Positions 1-11,739 of a DNA stretch of 64,000 bases are shown in pieces. Below the pieces are notes generated by a model that was not told where the DNA came from, did no database searches, and was given only the letters and a program-made list of their open reading frames with translations. Position numbers and translations under genes: made by a program. The stretch spans positions 187,795,752 through 187,859,751 of the forward strand of contig NC_081553.1 in the NCBI RefSeq assembly GCF_963082655.1. The letters are read 5' to 3'. Source of the stretch: Stomoxys calcitrans. Its lineage: Eukaryota > Arthropoda > Insecta > Diptera > Muscidae. Each line of letters begins with the position of its first letter. Position 1 is the stretch's first letter.

Positions 1-78
1 TCGGCTTCAGAGAGTACACCAATCGCCGCTTCAGTGAACTGAAGCACCCCACAAATGTGCTTGTTGCCGAAAGGAAAT

Positions 79-322
79 TCCGAGATATCAGTAACGCAGT
101 AGCCGCTCGCTTTGTACCAGCGTGGCCCAATTTCCCGGCACAGGCAGTGGTACTCGCAGACTAGCGTGATTGAATTCGTTGCAATGACTCCACTCCACAT
201 GTTTACCTCCGAGATATCAGTAACGCAGCAGCCGCTCGCTTTGTACCAGCGTGGCCCAATTTCCCGGCACAGGCAGTGGTACTCGCAGACTAGCGTGATT
301 GAATTCATTGCAATGACTCCAC
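79..322. repeat. 115-bp direct duplication at the edge of an RTE-like remnant
   Basis: Two near-identical copies lie at 79-193 and 208-322, an offset of 129 bp. Both run from gagatatcagtaacgcag to gcaatgactccac and are separated by a short unrelated linker. The second copy abuts the reverse-transcriptase frame that begins near 323. I do not recognise the protein content of the unit. It may be the upstream part of the same element. Confidence 0.85.
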
Positions 323-1827
323 CTCAGAATGAGGTCATAGTAGCAGTGACTCGACTACAGAACAACAAGGCAGCAGGAGCCGACGGGTTACCCGCAGAAC
401 TATTTAAGACCGGAGGCGACACGTTGATGAGGCGTAAGCATCAGCTTATCTGCTCAATCTGGCTAGAAGAATGCATACCCGATGATTGGAACCTCAGCAT
501 ACTATGTCCCGTACACAAGAAAGGAGACAAGACGGAATGTGCCAACTACAGAGGAATAAGTCTCCTCCCCATGGTATACAAAATACTCTCAAGCGTACAC
601 ACAGTAAGGTTAAAACCTAAAGTCAATGAGATAATTGGGCCATATCAATGCGGCTTTAGACCTGGTAAATCCAACCTAGACCAGATCTTCACACTGCGCC
701 AAATCCTGGAAGAGACCCGAGAAGGGCAAATCAATACCTACCATCTCTTTGTTGACTGACAAAGCCGCATTCGATATCCCAGTACGTTCAAAGGTATTTC
801 AAGCCATGTCTGAGTTTGGTATCCCTGAAAAATTACTAAGACTCTGCAGGATGACTTTTGCTGATACGCGTTCCTCGGTTAGAATTGGAAAGAATGTATC
901 CGAACCATTTAATACCCTATGAGATTTCAGACAAGGAGCCTATCGTGTGATCTCTTTAATATCCTTCTGGAGAAGATTCTACGAGAAGCAGATGTGAATA
1001 GACATGGCACACTAATCACAAGAGATCACATGCTACTCGCCCATGCCGACGACATCGATATAATAGGCTGCGGTCACCGGAAGTAGTAACTGCAGCCTTT
1101 GAAAGAATCCAAAGAGAGTCAGTGAAAATGGGTCTGGCAGTAAATGGAGATAAGACGAAATGGATGATTTCAACTCCCAAAAAGACTTGCACAACCGAGC
1201 AGATAAAGAACATGAAGAAAGTTGGGCACCACAACTATGAGACAGTCAGTGAAACCGAAACGAATGACACCAGTTTTGAGATTAAGCGAAGAACAATACT
1301 GGCAAGCAGATGCTACTTTGGACTTAGTAAGACGTTTAGAAACAAGGCCACCTCTCGACAGACGAAGATTACACTATACAAGACACTGATACCATGCCAT
1401 GCTGTTATATGGTTCTGAAGCATGGCTATTTGTGAAAGCAGATGAGGCAGTACTTGGAGTATTTGAGAGAGAGATTCTTCGTAAAATATATGGACCAGTT
1501 TGCGTTAATGGAGAATATAGGCGACGTATGAACCACGAGCTGTATGAGCTGTATGACGATGATGGCATAGTTACACGCATCAAAATACAACGGCTGCGTT
1601 GGCCAGGTCATGTTGCTAGAATGAATGAAAAAGCTCCAACAAAGAAGTCTTTTGAAGGTAATTGCCGTGGTACACGCAAACCGGGAAGACCAAAAGCCCG
1701 ATGGAAAGATCAAGTTGTGGGAGACACCTCGAAACTTGGTGTCAGAGATTTTAGAATGAGCGCAGAAGATCGAGGCGTTTGGAACGCTATTCTACGTTTG
1801 GCTAGTGGAACAAACATTCTGTCATAG
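323..1827 (+). pseudogene. RTE-like non-LTR retrotransposon, broken reverse transcriptase
   Basis: Reads as the reverse transcriptase (RT) of a non-LTR retrotransposon, resembling the RTE-type elements common in insects. The first block (about 340-759) carries NNKAAGADGLPAELF, then KKGDKTECANYRGISLL and CGFRPGKSNLDQIFTLRQ, the usual RT fingers and palm motifs in order. The frame stops at 757-759. RT similarity continues in other frames through 780-1000. The catalytic block is at 1039-1053, where AHADD stands in place of the expected YADD. The C-terminal domain is read at 1399-1827 (QRLRWPGHVARM, then GRPKARWKDQV). There are at least two frameshifts and several stops, so it is dead. The endonuclease part is missing. 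The clade is judged from motif style only. Confidence 0.85.
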
Positions 1828-1884
1828 CCAGTTAAAGTAAAGCAAGGATCTCAAATCAAAATTCGAGGTATTTCAAACGGAATG

Positions 1885-1965
1885 ACTAGTTTAGTATATA
1901 CTCCCCATCCTATGGTGGTGGGTATAAAAATCCAATTTAGAGTGCATCGAATCTCACCGGGTCAG
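1885..1965 (-). repeat. Family A repeat, head fragment
   Basis: The stretch agtatatactccccatcct followed by atggtggtgggtata is the reverse complement of the family A head seen intact near 3510 and 29180. Only the head is present and the tandem core is absent. Confidence 0.55.
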
Positions 1966-3485
1966 CAAGTTTATAATGAAAAGTGTAAACCCTATCTTAA
2001 CTGCTCTAAGGATTAAATATATAAATTTTTCCTTTTGTATTGTTTAAAGCGTTTGTCAAAAGTTTTTGAATACTCAAAAATGTTTTGCTATAAGTCTTTA
2101 ACAAGAATGTGTGGCTGCCAAAACAAATTTTTTTTTCCGAATTTTATCTCCAGATTATCGCAAAGTTATTTTAAACTTTTCGAAACATTTTACAAAATCC
2201 TCATTGAATGTATTAGCATTTACGATTTTTTCCCGCATTAAAGATAAAACTCAACAACATGAAGGACTTCCTGGAAAAAAGTTCCTAAAAAGTTTTATGA
2301 ACATTTTGCCAAAGTATAGTAGACTTTAAGGTATTTTATTAAAACGCTCAAATGTTAAAGCATACTTTAAGGCTGAATTGTACATTTAACAAAATACCTT
2401 ATAATTTATGCAAATGCTTATAAATTGCCTTTTGTTTTTGCTTTTTGGTATTTTTTGTTGCCCTTGTTGTTGTTGTTGTTGTTGTTGTTTTTTGTTGTAT
2501 AAAAATATAAACAAGATTTCTAAATTGGTGATTTCAGTTAGCAACAACATCAGCAAATCTTATCCACAGCCTGTGAATAATCAGTAATTTAAACCACAAA
2601 ATAATGTGAATAATGAAATGCAAAAGTCGTTGGTTGGCGTTGAACGACATGAGAGTAACGGGCCTCAAAACACCAAAAAAAAAAAAGGTCTGCAGTTGAT
2701 GATGATATGCCATGAAACTTTGCCAAAAACAATGATGGTTAAGCGAGTGGGGGTAAGGTGGAAATTCATGCAGCCTGGCTAAAACATTGGCAAGTTTTTG
2801 GCATCAAATTTCCGTTTACTCAACTTAATTTCCTTACAACCGATGACATACGAAAAACATGAAGTTATCTCTGTCTGTCTGGAGCTCTTCAATTTTTTTG
2901 GTTTTTGTTTTAGATTTTTGTTGTTCTTTTTTGTTGGTAGACAACAACCCATGTTTCTTTAGCTTTTGTAGGGAATTAGCCAAAGAAGTTTTGGGTGCAA
3001 CAAATGGTTGTACATTTTTCACATGGTTTACCAGTTTACCAGGAATTGTTGTCCTTTTTGTCTTATGACCAAACAGTTTTGCTGTTGTTTTGGATGAGGA
3101 TGACGATGATGAAATCATGCTTATTTTATTTATTTGAAGGGAATGAAATTTTGTCTCTTTTTTCCATTTTTTGTTGCTGTCATACCCCTTTTTGCCTTCT
3201 GGCTAAACATGAAGACTAACGAAAGCAGCAGCAGACCTTTTTGTTGCCATGACTTTTGATTATTACTTATTTATTTATGTTTTTTTGTTTTCGTGGAAGG
3301 ACTTTGGTTTACATGAATGAAGGGGTTGTCCTTTCGCCGGCAACAGCATTCGTTATACTCATCGATATTTTTCATGCTGTTCTTTTTGTGAAAAGCTTTA
3401 ATTAGTTTGCATTTGTAATACTTTGGGTATCAGGATTTCGTCGCTATGGCATTTGAGGGTATAACAAAATTTACTTTATATCCCC
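1966..3485. other. Unique AT-rich sequence, no gene seen
   Basis: No coding, RNA or transposon signal recognised. It holds a (TTG)n microsatellite near 2463-2497 and poly-T tracts. A 94-codon minus-strand frame (2834-3118) starts with a run of serines from a gat/cat microsatellite and is lysine-rich low complexity. I do not treat it as a gene. Confidence 0.6.
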
Positions 3486-3489
3486 TTAC

Positions 3490-5845
3490 ACAGAAAAAAA
3501 TCGCCATAGGATGGGGGTATACTAATTTCGTCATTCTGTTTGTAACACCTTGAAATATGCTTCAAAAACTCCATAAAGTATACAAATTCTTGAGCGTCAT
3601 GACATTTTAAGTCAAGCTAGCCATGTCCGTCCGCCTGTCCGCCTGTCTGTCTGTCGAAAGCTCGTTAACTTTCGAAGGAGTAAAGCTAGGCGCTTGAAAT
3701 TTTGCACAAATACTTTTAATTAGTGTAGGTCAATTGGGATTTTAAATGGGCCAAATCGGTCCTTGTTTTGGTATAGCTGACATATAAGCCGAATCTTAGG
3801 TCTTGACATCTTCAGCCTCTAGAGGGTGCAATTCTTGTCCGATTCGACTGAAATTTTGCGCGTGGTGTTTTGCTATGACTTCCAACAATTGTGCTAAATA
3901 TGGTTCCAATCGATTCATAACCTGGTATAGCTGCCATATAATCCGATCTTAAATCTTGATTTCTTGAGCCGCTAGAGGGCGCAATTCTTATACGATTTGG
4001 CTGTAATTTCACATCTGGGATTTTGCTGTCACTTCCAGTAACTGTGCTAAGTATGATTCAAATCGACTCATATCCTGTCATAGCTGCCATATAAACCGAT
4101 CTTGAATTTTGACTTCTTGAGCCGCAAGAGGGCGCAATTCCTAGCCAATCTGGCTGTAATTTCGCACCTGGGGTTCTGCTGTCACTTCCAGTAACTGTGC
4201 TAAGTATGGTTCAAATCGGTTCATAACTTGGTATAGCTGCCATATAAGCCGCTAGAGGGCGTAATTCTCATCCGATTTGGCTAAAATCTTGCATGACGTG
4301 TTTCGTTATGACTTCCAACAACTGTCCTAAAAATAGTTCCAAACGATTTATAACCTGGTGTAGCTGCCATTTAATCCGATCTTGAATCTTCACTTCTTGA
4401 GCCGCTAGAGGGCGCAATTCTTATCCGATTCGTCTGCAATTTAGCATGAGATGCTTTGTTATGACTTTCAACAGTTGTGCTTGCAAAAACAAATTTGCCC
4501 ATTAAGGAACTGGGGCAAACTTCTCACAAATCAATGAGTGCTGTCCGATTTAATTTCAAGCTCAATGATAAGGGACCTCCTTTTTATAGCCGAGTCCGAA
4601 TGGCGTGCCGCAGAGCAACACCTCTTTGGGGAGAAGTTTTTACATGGCAAAGTACCTCACAAATGTCGCCAGCATTAGGAGGGGAAAACCACTGCTGAAA
4701 AATTTTCTAATGTTCCTGTCAGGATTCGAACCCAGGCGTTCAGCGTCATAGGCGGACATGCTATCCTCAGCGCTACGGTGTCCTCCCGCTAGAGGGTGCA
4801 ATTCGTATCCGATTGGTCTGTAATTTTGCACGAGAGGTTTTGTTATGACTTGCAACAGTTTTGCTTAGTATGGTGCAAATCGGTACATAACCTGATATAG
4901 CTGGCATATAAACCGATCTGGGATCTTGACTTCTTTAGCCTCTAGAGGGCGCAATTCTCATCCGATTTGGCTGAGATTTTGTTTAACGCCTTCTCCCATG
5001 ACCTTCAACATACGTGTCTAATATGGTCAGAATCGATCTATAGCTTGGTACAGCTCCCATTTAAAGCGATATCCCGATTTTGCTTCTTGAGATTTATTAT
5101 CCGATTTCGCCGAAATATGGGACAGTGAGTTGTGCTAGGCCCTTCGACATCCCTGTTCAATTTGACCCAGATCGGCTCAGAACTGGATATAGTTGCCATA
5201 TAGACCGATTTTTCGATTTAAGGTCTTGGGCCCATAAGAGACGTATTTATTGTCCGATTTCGTCGAAATTTGGGACAGTGAGTTATGTTGGGCCCTTCGA
5301 CATCACTCTTTAATTTGGCTTACATCGGTTCAGATTTAAATATAGCTGCCACATAGACCGATCTCTCGGTTTAAGGCTTGGGGCCATAAAAGACCCATTT
5401 ATTGTCCGAATTCGTTGAAATTTGGACAGTGAGTTGTGTTAGGCTCTTCAAAATCTTTCTGCAATTTGTTCTAGATCGGTGCAGATCTGCATATAGCTGT
5501 CATATAGATCGATCTCTCAAGTTATAGTGTTGGACCCATAAAAGGCGCGTTGTAGAAGCGAAAGTGATTGATGTTAAGCTTTTCGACATCCGTGTCGTAT
5601 ACGGTTTAAATCAGTCTATATTTGGATGAAGCTACAGAAAAGACCGATATTTTGTTCTACAAAATTGCGCTACTCAATGTCCGTGCCGAATTTGGCCCGA
5701 ATCTGGCCATATTTGGATATAGCTGCTATGGGGGCATAAATTATGCATTTTTCACCGGATTATGACTAAAGGTGGTTCATATATATGTTCCCGAGGTGGA
5801 GGGTATCCAAAGTTCGGCCCGGCCGAACTGAACTCCTTCTCACTT
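3490..5845 (+). repeat. Family A dispersed repeat, near full length, with tandem core
   Basis: The head (ataggatgggggtatactaa, then a tccgtccgcctgtccg tract) starts near 3508. Core units follow, each containing tagctgccatataa and ctagagggcgcaattct. The agaggg motif recurs at 3821, 3974, 4127, 4254 and 4407, giving 153 bp for most steps and one shortened unit. After a SINE1 insertion (4468-4793) the core continues, with more diverged units (gacagtgagttgtg type) from 5080. The tail is ggagggtat, then ttcggcccggccgaac near 5815-5830. No coding capacity is evident, and the mechanism of dispersal is unknown to me. Confidence 0.85.
4468..4793 (-). mobile_element. SINE1, tRNA-derived, inserted in family A
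   Basis: On the minus strand it reads from a tRNA-like head (box A within tagcgctgaggatagcat, box B ggttcgaatcc near 4720-4735). The body contains a gccgttcggactcggctat-like segment and the 3' end is gggcaaatttg. It closely matches the other SINE1 copies. The host repeat resumes at ctagagggtgcaattcg. No clean target-site duplication was found, because about 95 bp of the host unit seem to be missing. Confidence 0.85.
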
Positions 5846-5849
5846 CTTT

Positions 5850-6965
5850 AATTGAGTATGATTTTTCTTCAGTTACAGTCGTGATTGAAATGTTTGCCAT
5901 TTTTACTTAAAAAGTTAATTGATTCAATTATTGTTTAAATATTTTCAAAAAAAATTTCAAATAGGGTGCTTAAGTTAAGTCAATTGGAGGCCATTCTGTC
6001 CTATACAGTAGTGACGGAAGACGCATTCATCTAACATTTCGTTAAATCTATAGCAATACCATGGCAGCCAGTTCTACGTGCTGGATTAACCCGATGGAGT
6101 TCTTCTTCATCGGCAAAGGGTTGCCACTTCAGCGTACAACACACTGCTGCGGCAAAATCAATCCGACAGCCGAAATGCTTTAGAGACCCTCTTTTTAAAC
6201 GGTTGCCCACAGACCGTTGGCCCAAAAACGCACCTCCAATTTATGTTCTGGGAGGTTAACATTTTTGTACTTAAATAAATAAAAATTAATTAAAATTCTC
6301 AAAAAATTTCATTAAATTTTTAATTGGATCAATTAAAAAAATAATTAAAAATTAATTAAAAATTTCAATCATTTTTTTGATTGTATCAATTAAAAAATTA
6401 ATTGACAATTTCAAAAATTGCAATAATTTTTTTAGTTGATTATACAATTTTTTCAATGGAAAACTTTATCAATAACTTTTTCAAAAACGGTGATTGATAT
6501 GATCATTTTCGTGATTGAAGTAATTTCAATTCAAAAATTTATTGGATCGATTTTTTTTCTGTGCACATTTAAATTGTGTAGCCATATGTTGTTGTTGTCT
6601 GCTCATTGGCTTATTGGATCATTCGTTGCAAAAATTGTAAATAATCATCACCATGCAATTTTCATAGCTATTGCCATAGTTGTTGAGGTTGTTGTTCCAG
6701 CATGAAATATAAATTTAAATAATGATTAAAAGTTTTAATTAATCTTTTTGTCAAGTCAATTGGAAAACAAAATGAAATGAGCAAATATGTTGAGGGAAAA
6801 AGTTTTTGAGCTAGTCCGCTAACAAAATGGTGTGAAATTATGGATTTCTAAAGGAAGGTAAATCTTTTCGAGTTACTGAATTTTGGCCACAAAACGTAAT
6901 TGCATAGTAAAAAAATGTTACTTTGAGTAAAAAGAAGTTCAAAAACTTTGATTGCTTCGTTCAAA
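5850..6965. other. AT-rich sequence with ATTAATT-type low complexity
   Basis: No gene seen. 6270-6560 is dominated by degenerate aattaattaaaa and tcaattaaaa words. A less AT-rich patch at 6000-6240 gives a 64-codon minus frame that I do not recognise. Confidence 0.5.
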
Positions 6966-6968
6966 ATA

Positions 6969-7203
6969 TGGTTGCCCAAAAAGTAATTGCGGATTTTTCA
7001 TATAGTCGGCGTTGACAAATTTTTTCACAGCTTGTGACTCTGTAATTGCATTCTTTCTTCTGTCAGTTATCAGCTGTTACTTTTAGCTTGCTTTAGAAAA
7101 AAAGTGTAAAAGAAGTATATTTGATTAAAGTTCATTCTAAGTTTTATTAAAAATGCATTTACTTTCTTTTTAAAAATCCGCAATTACTTTTTGGGTAACC
7201 CAA
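6969..7203. mobile_element. Mariner-type MITE, copy 1
   Basis: Terminal inverted repeats pair ggttgcccaaaaagtaattg at the left with caattactttttgggtaacc at the right. TA dinucleotides flank both sides. There is no coding capacity at about 235 bp. Three further copies lie at 28863, 37620 and 52796, two of them in the opposite orientation. The termini look like a deleted mariner-family transposon. Confidence 0.9.
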
Positions 7204-7243
7204 TATATTTTATTTTCTTAGAATTTATTTTATTGCCTGATGT

Positions 7244-7294
7244 TTTAACATGTCAGTTTACCTTACAAATGTAGCCAGAATTAGTAAGGGGATA
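7244..7294 (-). mobile_element. SINE1 fragment, left side of a LINE-A insertion
   Basis: The segment ttacaaatgtagccagaatt matches the SINE1 body (caaatgttgccagcatta in other copies). It stops at tagtaaggggata, which recurs at 9627-9639 where the SINE resumes. This is the proximal half of one SINE1 copy split by the LINE-A at 7295-9626. Confidence 0.8.
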
Positions 7295-9626
7295 GGTTAG
7301 GTTTAAGTGGCAGTCTGCCACCAGACTCACTTAGACGTTTTCGTCCATTGTGATATCACAGGAACAGAAGAAGGTTCCCACCCTTGAACCATCCACATCG
7401 CTTTAAAAAGCCCTAAAACTTGCGAAGGTTCCCATCCGCTAAATCAAATAGGTTCTTAAAGAAATGAGAACCTAAAGTGAAACTCCTTCTAACTGCTAGT
7501 GCGGGACACACGCGCATAAGGTGTTCTATAGTCTCTTCTTCCTCGATAACCCTACAGCTTCTGCAAATGTCGTTGCTGGCAACCTTCAGTCTGTCACCAT
7601 GTTTTCTGATTAGACTTTGACCTGCCATGACGAATACAATGACTGAGACATCTGTTCTGGACAATGAAAGCAAAGCAGTAGACCTCTTCAAGTCTAGATG
7701 AGGCCACATAGTTTTGGAATGCTCACAGCCCCCTCTTTGTGGCCATCTATCATTCGTGGCCCTTCGGGCTCGATACTGAAAACTTAGCTTACATGTCGCT
7801 AGAGATCCAGGCATCTGCAGGGATCCAGGCATCTGTGAGCATACCCACAGATGCCTGGGTATCCTGGGTGTAGATCCTAGTCTCGCAAGCTAATCCGCTT
7901 TGCAATTCCCTGGGATATATCTGTGGCCCGGCACTCAGAACAGGTGAATTTTGAACTGTTCAGCTATCTCGTTGAGAGATCTGCGACAGTCGAGGGCGGT
8001 TTTTTGTGTTTAGAAATACGTTCTCCAGGGATTTAATGGCTGCTGAGAAGATATTTATGCCAATCGTCGTAATGACATTATATCTTAGCCATTCCTTCAC
8101 TTCCTTAATTGCAAGGATCTCTGCTTGATACACAGTGGTCGGGTAGCCTTTTCGATATGACTGGTTCTAGATCTTTAGAGTACATCCCAAAGCCCACCTG
8201 GTCGTTTAGTTTGGAAGCATCCCGATAGAAGTCTATGTAACTTCTGTTACCAGGGACATCGTAGTTCCAATCGGTTCTATCAGGTTTATCAAAAAGCGGC
8301 TCAGGTAGTTTGTAATCCACATTGCCTGGAACATCGGATATTGTATCAAGGATGAAACAGTTTCCGTAGCCGCCATATGACCAATGAGAAAGCTCCCTAA
8401 ACCTCACGACAGTGGTCGCTGCCATTTGTCTAGCCACAATGTCCAGAGGCATAAGATGGTGTCGTCCTCAGTGCGGCTGTGATGCTTCGAACAAGCCAAC
8501 CCTTTGATCCGGTTAAGTATTGAGCAGTAGGTGGATTTTTGAAGCGCCGTCCACCAGACCACAACACCATACAGCATAATAGGTCTGACAACTGCAGTAT
8601 ATACCCATTGCATGACACGCGGTCTAAATCCCCAACTTTTGCCAATGGCTCTCTTGCAGGTGTATAAGGCAAGATTTGCCTTTCTTGCCCTCGCCAAAAT
8701 GTTGGATTTGAAGTTCAATTTCATGTCCAGCAAAACACCCAGCTATTTTGCGCTTTCTGTAAATGGAGCATTCTCTCCACCCAAGGAGACAGGTTCCACT
8801 ACTTCTGTGATGCACAAACAAGCTATCCTTTGGATCCGGTTAAGTATTGAGCAATAGGTGGACATTTGAAGCGCCGTCCACCAGACCACAACACCATATA
8901 GCATTTAGGTCTGACAACTGCAGCATATACCCAATGCATGACACGCTGTCTTAACCCCCAACTTTTGCCAATGACTCTCTTGCAGAGTTGCCTTTCTTGC
9001 CCACGCCAAAATGTTGGATTTGAAGTTCAATTGCCTATCCAGCAAAACACCCAGCTATTTTGCGCTTTCTGTAAATGGAGCATTCTCTCCACCCAAGGAG
9101 ACAGGTTCCACTACTTCTGTGATGCACAAACAAGCCATCCTTTGGATCCGGTTAAGTATTGAGCAATAGGTGGACATTTGAAGCGCCGTCCACCAGACCA
9201 CAACACCATACAGCACAATAGGTCTGACAACTGCAGCATATACCCAATGCATGACACGCGGTCCAAATTCCCAACTTTTGCCAATGGCTCTCTTGCAGGT
9301 GTAAAAGGCCAGAGGGCCACTCTTTGGAGCCGGTTAAGTATTGAGCAGCAGGTGGACTTTTGAAGCGCCGTCCACCAGACCACAACACCATACAGCACAA
9401 TAGGCCTGACAACTGCAGCATATACCCAATGCATGACACGCGGTCTAAATCCCCAACTTTTGCCAATGGCTCTCTTGCAGGCAAGAGGGGCCACTCTTTG
9501 GAGCCGGTTAAGTATTGAGCAGTAGGTGGACTTTTGAAGCGCCGTCCACCAGACAACAACACCATATAGCACAATAGGTCTGACAACTGCAGTATATATC
9601 CAATGCATGACAAGCGGCCTAAATCC
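7295..9626 (-). pseudogene. LINE-A copy 1: 5'-truncated RNase H-bearing non-LTR retrotransposon
   Basis: Read on the minus strand. The RT C-terminal segment (SWGFRPRVMHWVYTAVVRP, then LYGVVVWWTALQKSTYCS) is followed by a linker with DGSK-like and QVGFGMYSKDLE blocks at 8105-8452. An RNase H part follows near 7850-8050 (CRRSLNE, AEQFKIH, PGHRD-like). The C-terminal zinc-knuckle-like region at 7413-7832 has CRSC and HLMRVCP. The 3' UTR ends in actgccacttaaacctaacc at 7295. A 13-bp duplication, tagtaaggggata, flanks it (7282-7294 and 9627-9639), so this is one target-primed insertion into a SINE1. The 5' part of RT and the endonuclease are missing, and frameshifts are frequent. Confidence 0.9.
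8545..9615 (-). repeat. Tandem duplications of the LINE-A RT C-terminal segment
   Basis: The anchor ccaccagaccacaacacc (variants allowed) occurs at 8551, 8878, 9190, 9372 and 9546. The steps are 327, 312, 182 and 174 bp. The short steps match the 183-bp unit of the LINE-A at 38.3 kb. The long ones include the neighbouring segment gatgcacaaacaagc. The repeats sit inside the flanking 13-bp duplication, so they belong to this single insertion. Confidence 0.9.
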
Positions 9627-9639
9627 TAGTAAGGGGATA

Positions 9640-9742
9640 ACTACCGCGGAAAATTTTGTCGATGTTCACGCCGGGATTTAAATCCAGGCGTTCGTTGTCT
9701 TAGGCGGAAATGCTAACCTCTGCGCCACAGTGGCCTCCCAAT
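9640..9742 (-). mobile_element. SINE1 fragment, right side, with tRNA-like head
   Basis: Continues the SINE interrupted at 7294. It carries the tRNA-like head on the minus strand, with a decayed box B (gatttaaatcc) and the box A region ggttagcatttccgcc. It ends at ggcctccc like other copies. Confidence 0.8.
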
Positions 9743-9879
9743 TATCAGATACCCAATTTTTTTATTTATAGAGGCATAACAAGCCCATTTGTCAACAATT
9801 ATTTGCGAAACACAAGTTCTGTTTTGTCCAATTTGGACATTTCTTCACTTTGGTTGGGTAAAGAAGTCACGATCGCCCA

Positions 9880-10212
9880 ACTAATACTAAGTTAGTTGTT
9901 TGTATTCTTGTGTAGAGTATTAAATGATCCTTGTGAGACTATTTTTTGAGAAAACGACGTTTTTTGTGCGACTTTTTCAAAAATAATCAACTTTTTGTGT
10001 GACCTTTTCAAAATTCTCCCTGATGATATGCATTCGTCGGAGCTTATTGGGGAAATTTTGTCAGAGTTGAAAATCTTTTGGACGACAAAAGGATTTAACT
10101 CTTTAAAATCGTCAGGCTCTGAATTTGAATTACTATCTGTGTCCGATAGACTTCTTCCTTGTCTTAGAGAGATACACTTTGGTTGATGGGGGGACACAAA
10201 GAACATTTTCAT
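9880..10212 (-). pseudogene. Possible LINE ORF1 (nucleic-acid-binding) fragment
   Basis: A 106-codon minus-strand frame. Its middle and end (LNPFVVQKIF, later SGRIL, then SFNTLHK) resemble the core of jockey/I-type ORF1 nucleic-acid-binding proteins, which typically have an N-P-F-xx-QK block, an SG-xLL block and a SLNTSKG-like block. The N-terminal part is acidic and serine-rich (DTDSNSNSEPDD). No CCHC knuckles are visible. It is judged by eye, so it could be a chance frame. Confidence 0.4.
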
Positions 10213-10219
10213 TCCAAAA

Positions 10220-10361
10220 TCAGGAAAGCCTTACCACCCTACAAGATTTTCGTCTTATTTGTCTGTCATCCTTTATGCTGATGACTCTAGAGAGGTTGTT
10301 AGGAGCATATCTTAAGGCGAAAATCCCTGGATATCGCCGGTCTACCGGGGCAAATATTTGA
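10220..10361 (+). pseudogene. Short LINE reverse-transcriptase fragment
   Basis: The frame ending at 10361 includes DFRLICLSSFMLMTLERLL, then YLKAKI. This resembles the RT segment DFRPISLTSFxLKTLERL of R1/I-type LINEs. Nothing recognisable of the element remains on either side on this strand. Confidence 0.6.
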
Positions 10362-10364
10362 ACG

Positions 10365-11735
10365 GCATCCAACCCAAAGCTTTTCTGAGTCGATTTTATT
10401 TTTGGTTATTTTTCTTCCCCTTAATCCTTTCCTAATTTAGTTCCAAGTTCTTAAGACATGTTAAACACTTTTGTTTGGTTATTCTGCATTACATTGCTAA
10501 AATCACTCAACTCCCAAAAGTTGATTTGTAAACACAAGCAAACTTCCTTGCCAATTATCAATTACTTGACATTCGTAAAATACTTGCCTTGAAGTGTTCT
10601 AATGATTAGACATGCATGTCACCATACAAATACCAACAAAAGCAATACATGGTGGTCGTACAACAAGGAAATCAAATGGGAAACGGAAGGTTTACTACTA
10701 AGTAAAGAACATTTAATTGGAAATTTGCAATTTGCGTATATCAACATGATATTTTGCACATATCATGCAAAGTATCGATGCAGGCAAACATTAGAAACAC
10801 TCTCTCCCTCTCTCTCTCTCTCTCTCTTCCACACTTATTTCCATTTGCATGTTGAAATATGGTAACAAGTAAGGTGTATGAATTACAACACTCTGTACCG
10901 AAAAATACTTGTGCTCCTTGAATACAACCATGGGGACATAGACACTCATATCCTTATGCGAAAAACTCACTTACACGCACTCATATAGCACCGCCACAAA
11001 ATGTAACGTACATGACCCTGTTTAACATCAGCATACATGTGTTCGTTCTAATGTTTATACATGTATTTGCATGCTAAACTCTCTTTGGTGATGTTTTCCA
11101 TTTGAATATCATGGTGCATATGCGACAACGGTGGCGGCCCCCATCATCATTATCATCATTGTATGTATATTAGATGGGCTCTATGGGCTCTATGGGTTGT
11201 GTGTTTGAATGTCTCTAATATATGCAATGCCTTGTGCCTTGGCAAACAGTTTCCGCAGAAAATTTACGGGTAATTAGCTTTCATGTTACCCAAACACATT
11301 TTGTGGTATTTCCACAAATACTCGCTACTAACATACAAATGGGAAAATTTGTTGTTCGTGTGTGTGTGTTTGAGTGGATATTTTTCGGTGTCAGCTTCCT
11401 ATGAAGGTTTTCTTTGGTGGTTATTGAGCGTACAATAGACGTAGACCACGCGGTGATGTTTTTTTTTGGTTTGTATCTGCGGTTTTAATGGCAAAGAGCC
11501 GCCTATGGGCCCAGTGTTATTCTAGCGAATAATTTGTTTAAAATTTTTAGAAAATTTTGATGGCTATGATGACTTTGATGTCCTAACACCTCATCGAAAC
11601 GAGTCCACCAGTATTGTGATATGTGTCCTGCTTTGTCTGAAAAATCTGGCAATTTATTTTCTTCAAAACTCATTTAAAACAATCTCTCCTTTGTATGTTA
11701 CATTCCCTTGGTCTTGCGGCTTGACTCAGAAAAAC
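10365..11735. other. Unique sequence, no gene seen
   Basis: AT-rich with a (CT)n microsatellite near 10799-10828 and short repeats (ctctatgggctctatggg near 11180). No coding or transposon signal. It resembles intronic or intergenic fly DNA. Confidence 0.5.
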
Positions 11736-11739
11736 CCTA

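Noticed and set aside
2834..3118. 94-codon minus frame starting with a serine run
   Set aside because: Low-complexity and lysine-rich, from microsatellite and poly-T DNA. No domain.
6031..6225. 64-codon minus frame in the less AT-rich patch
   Set aside because: No recognisable motif. It may be a decayed element, but nothing supports a specific call.
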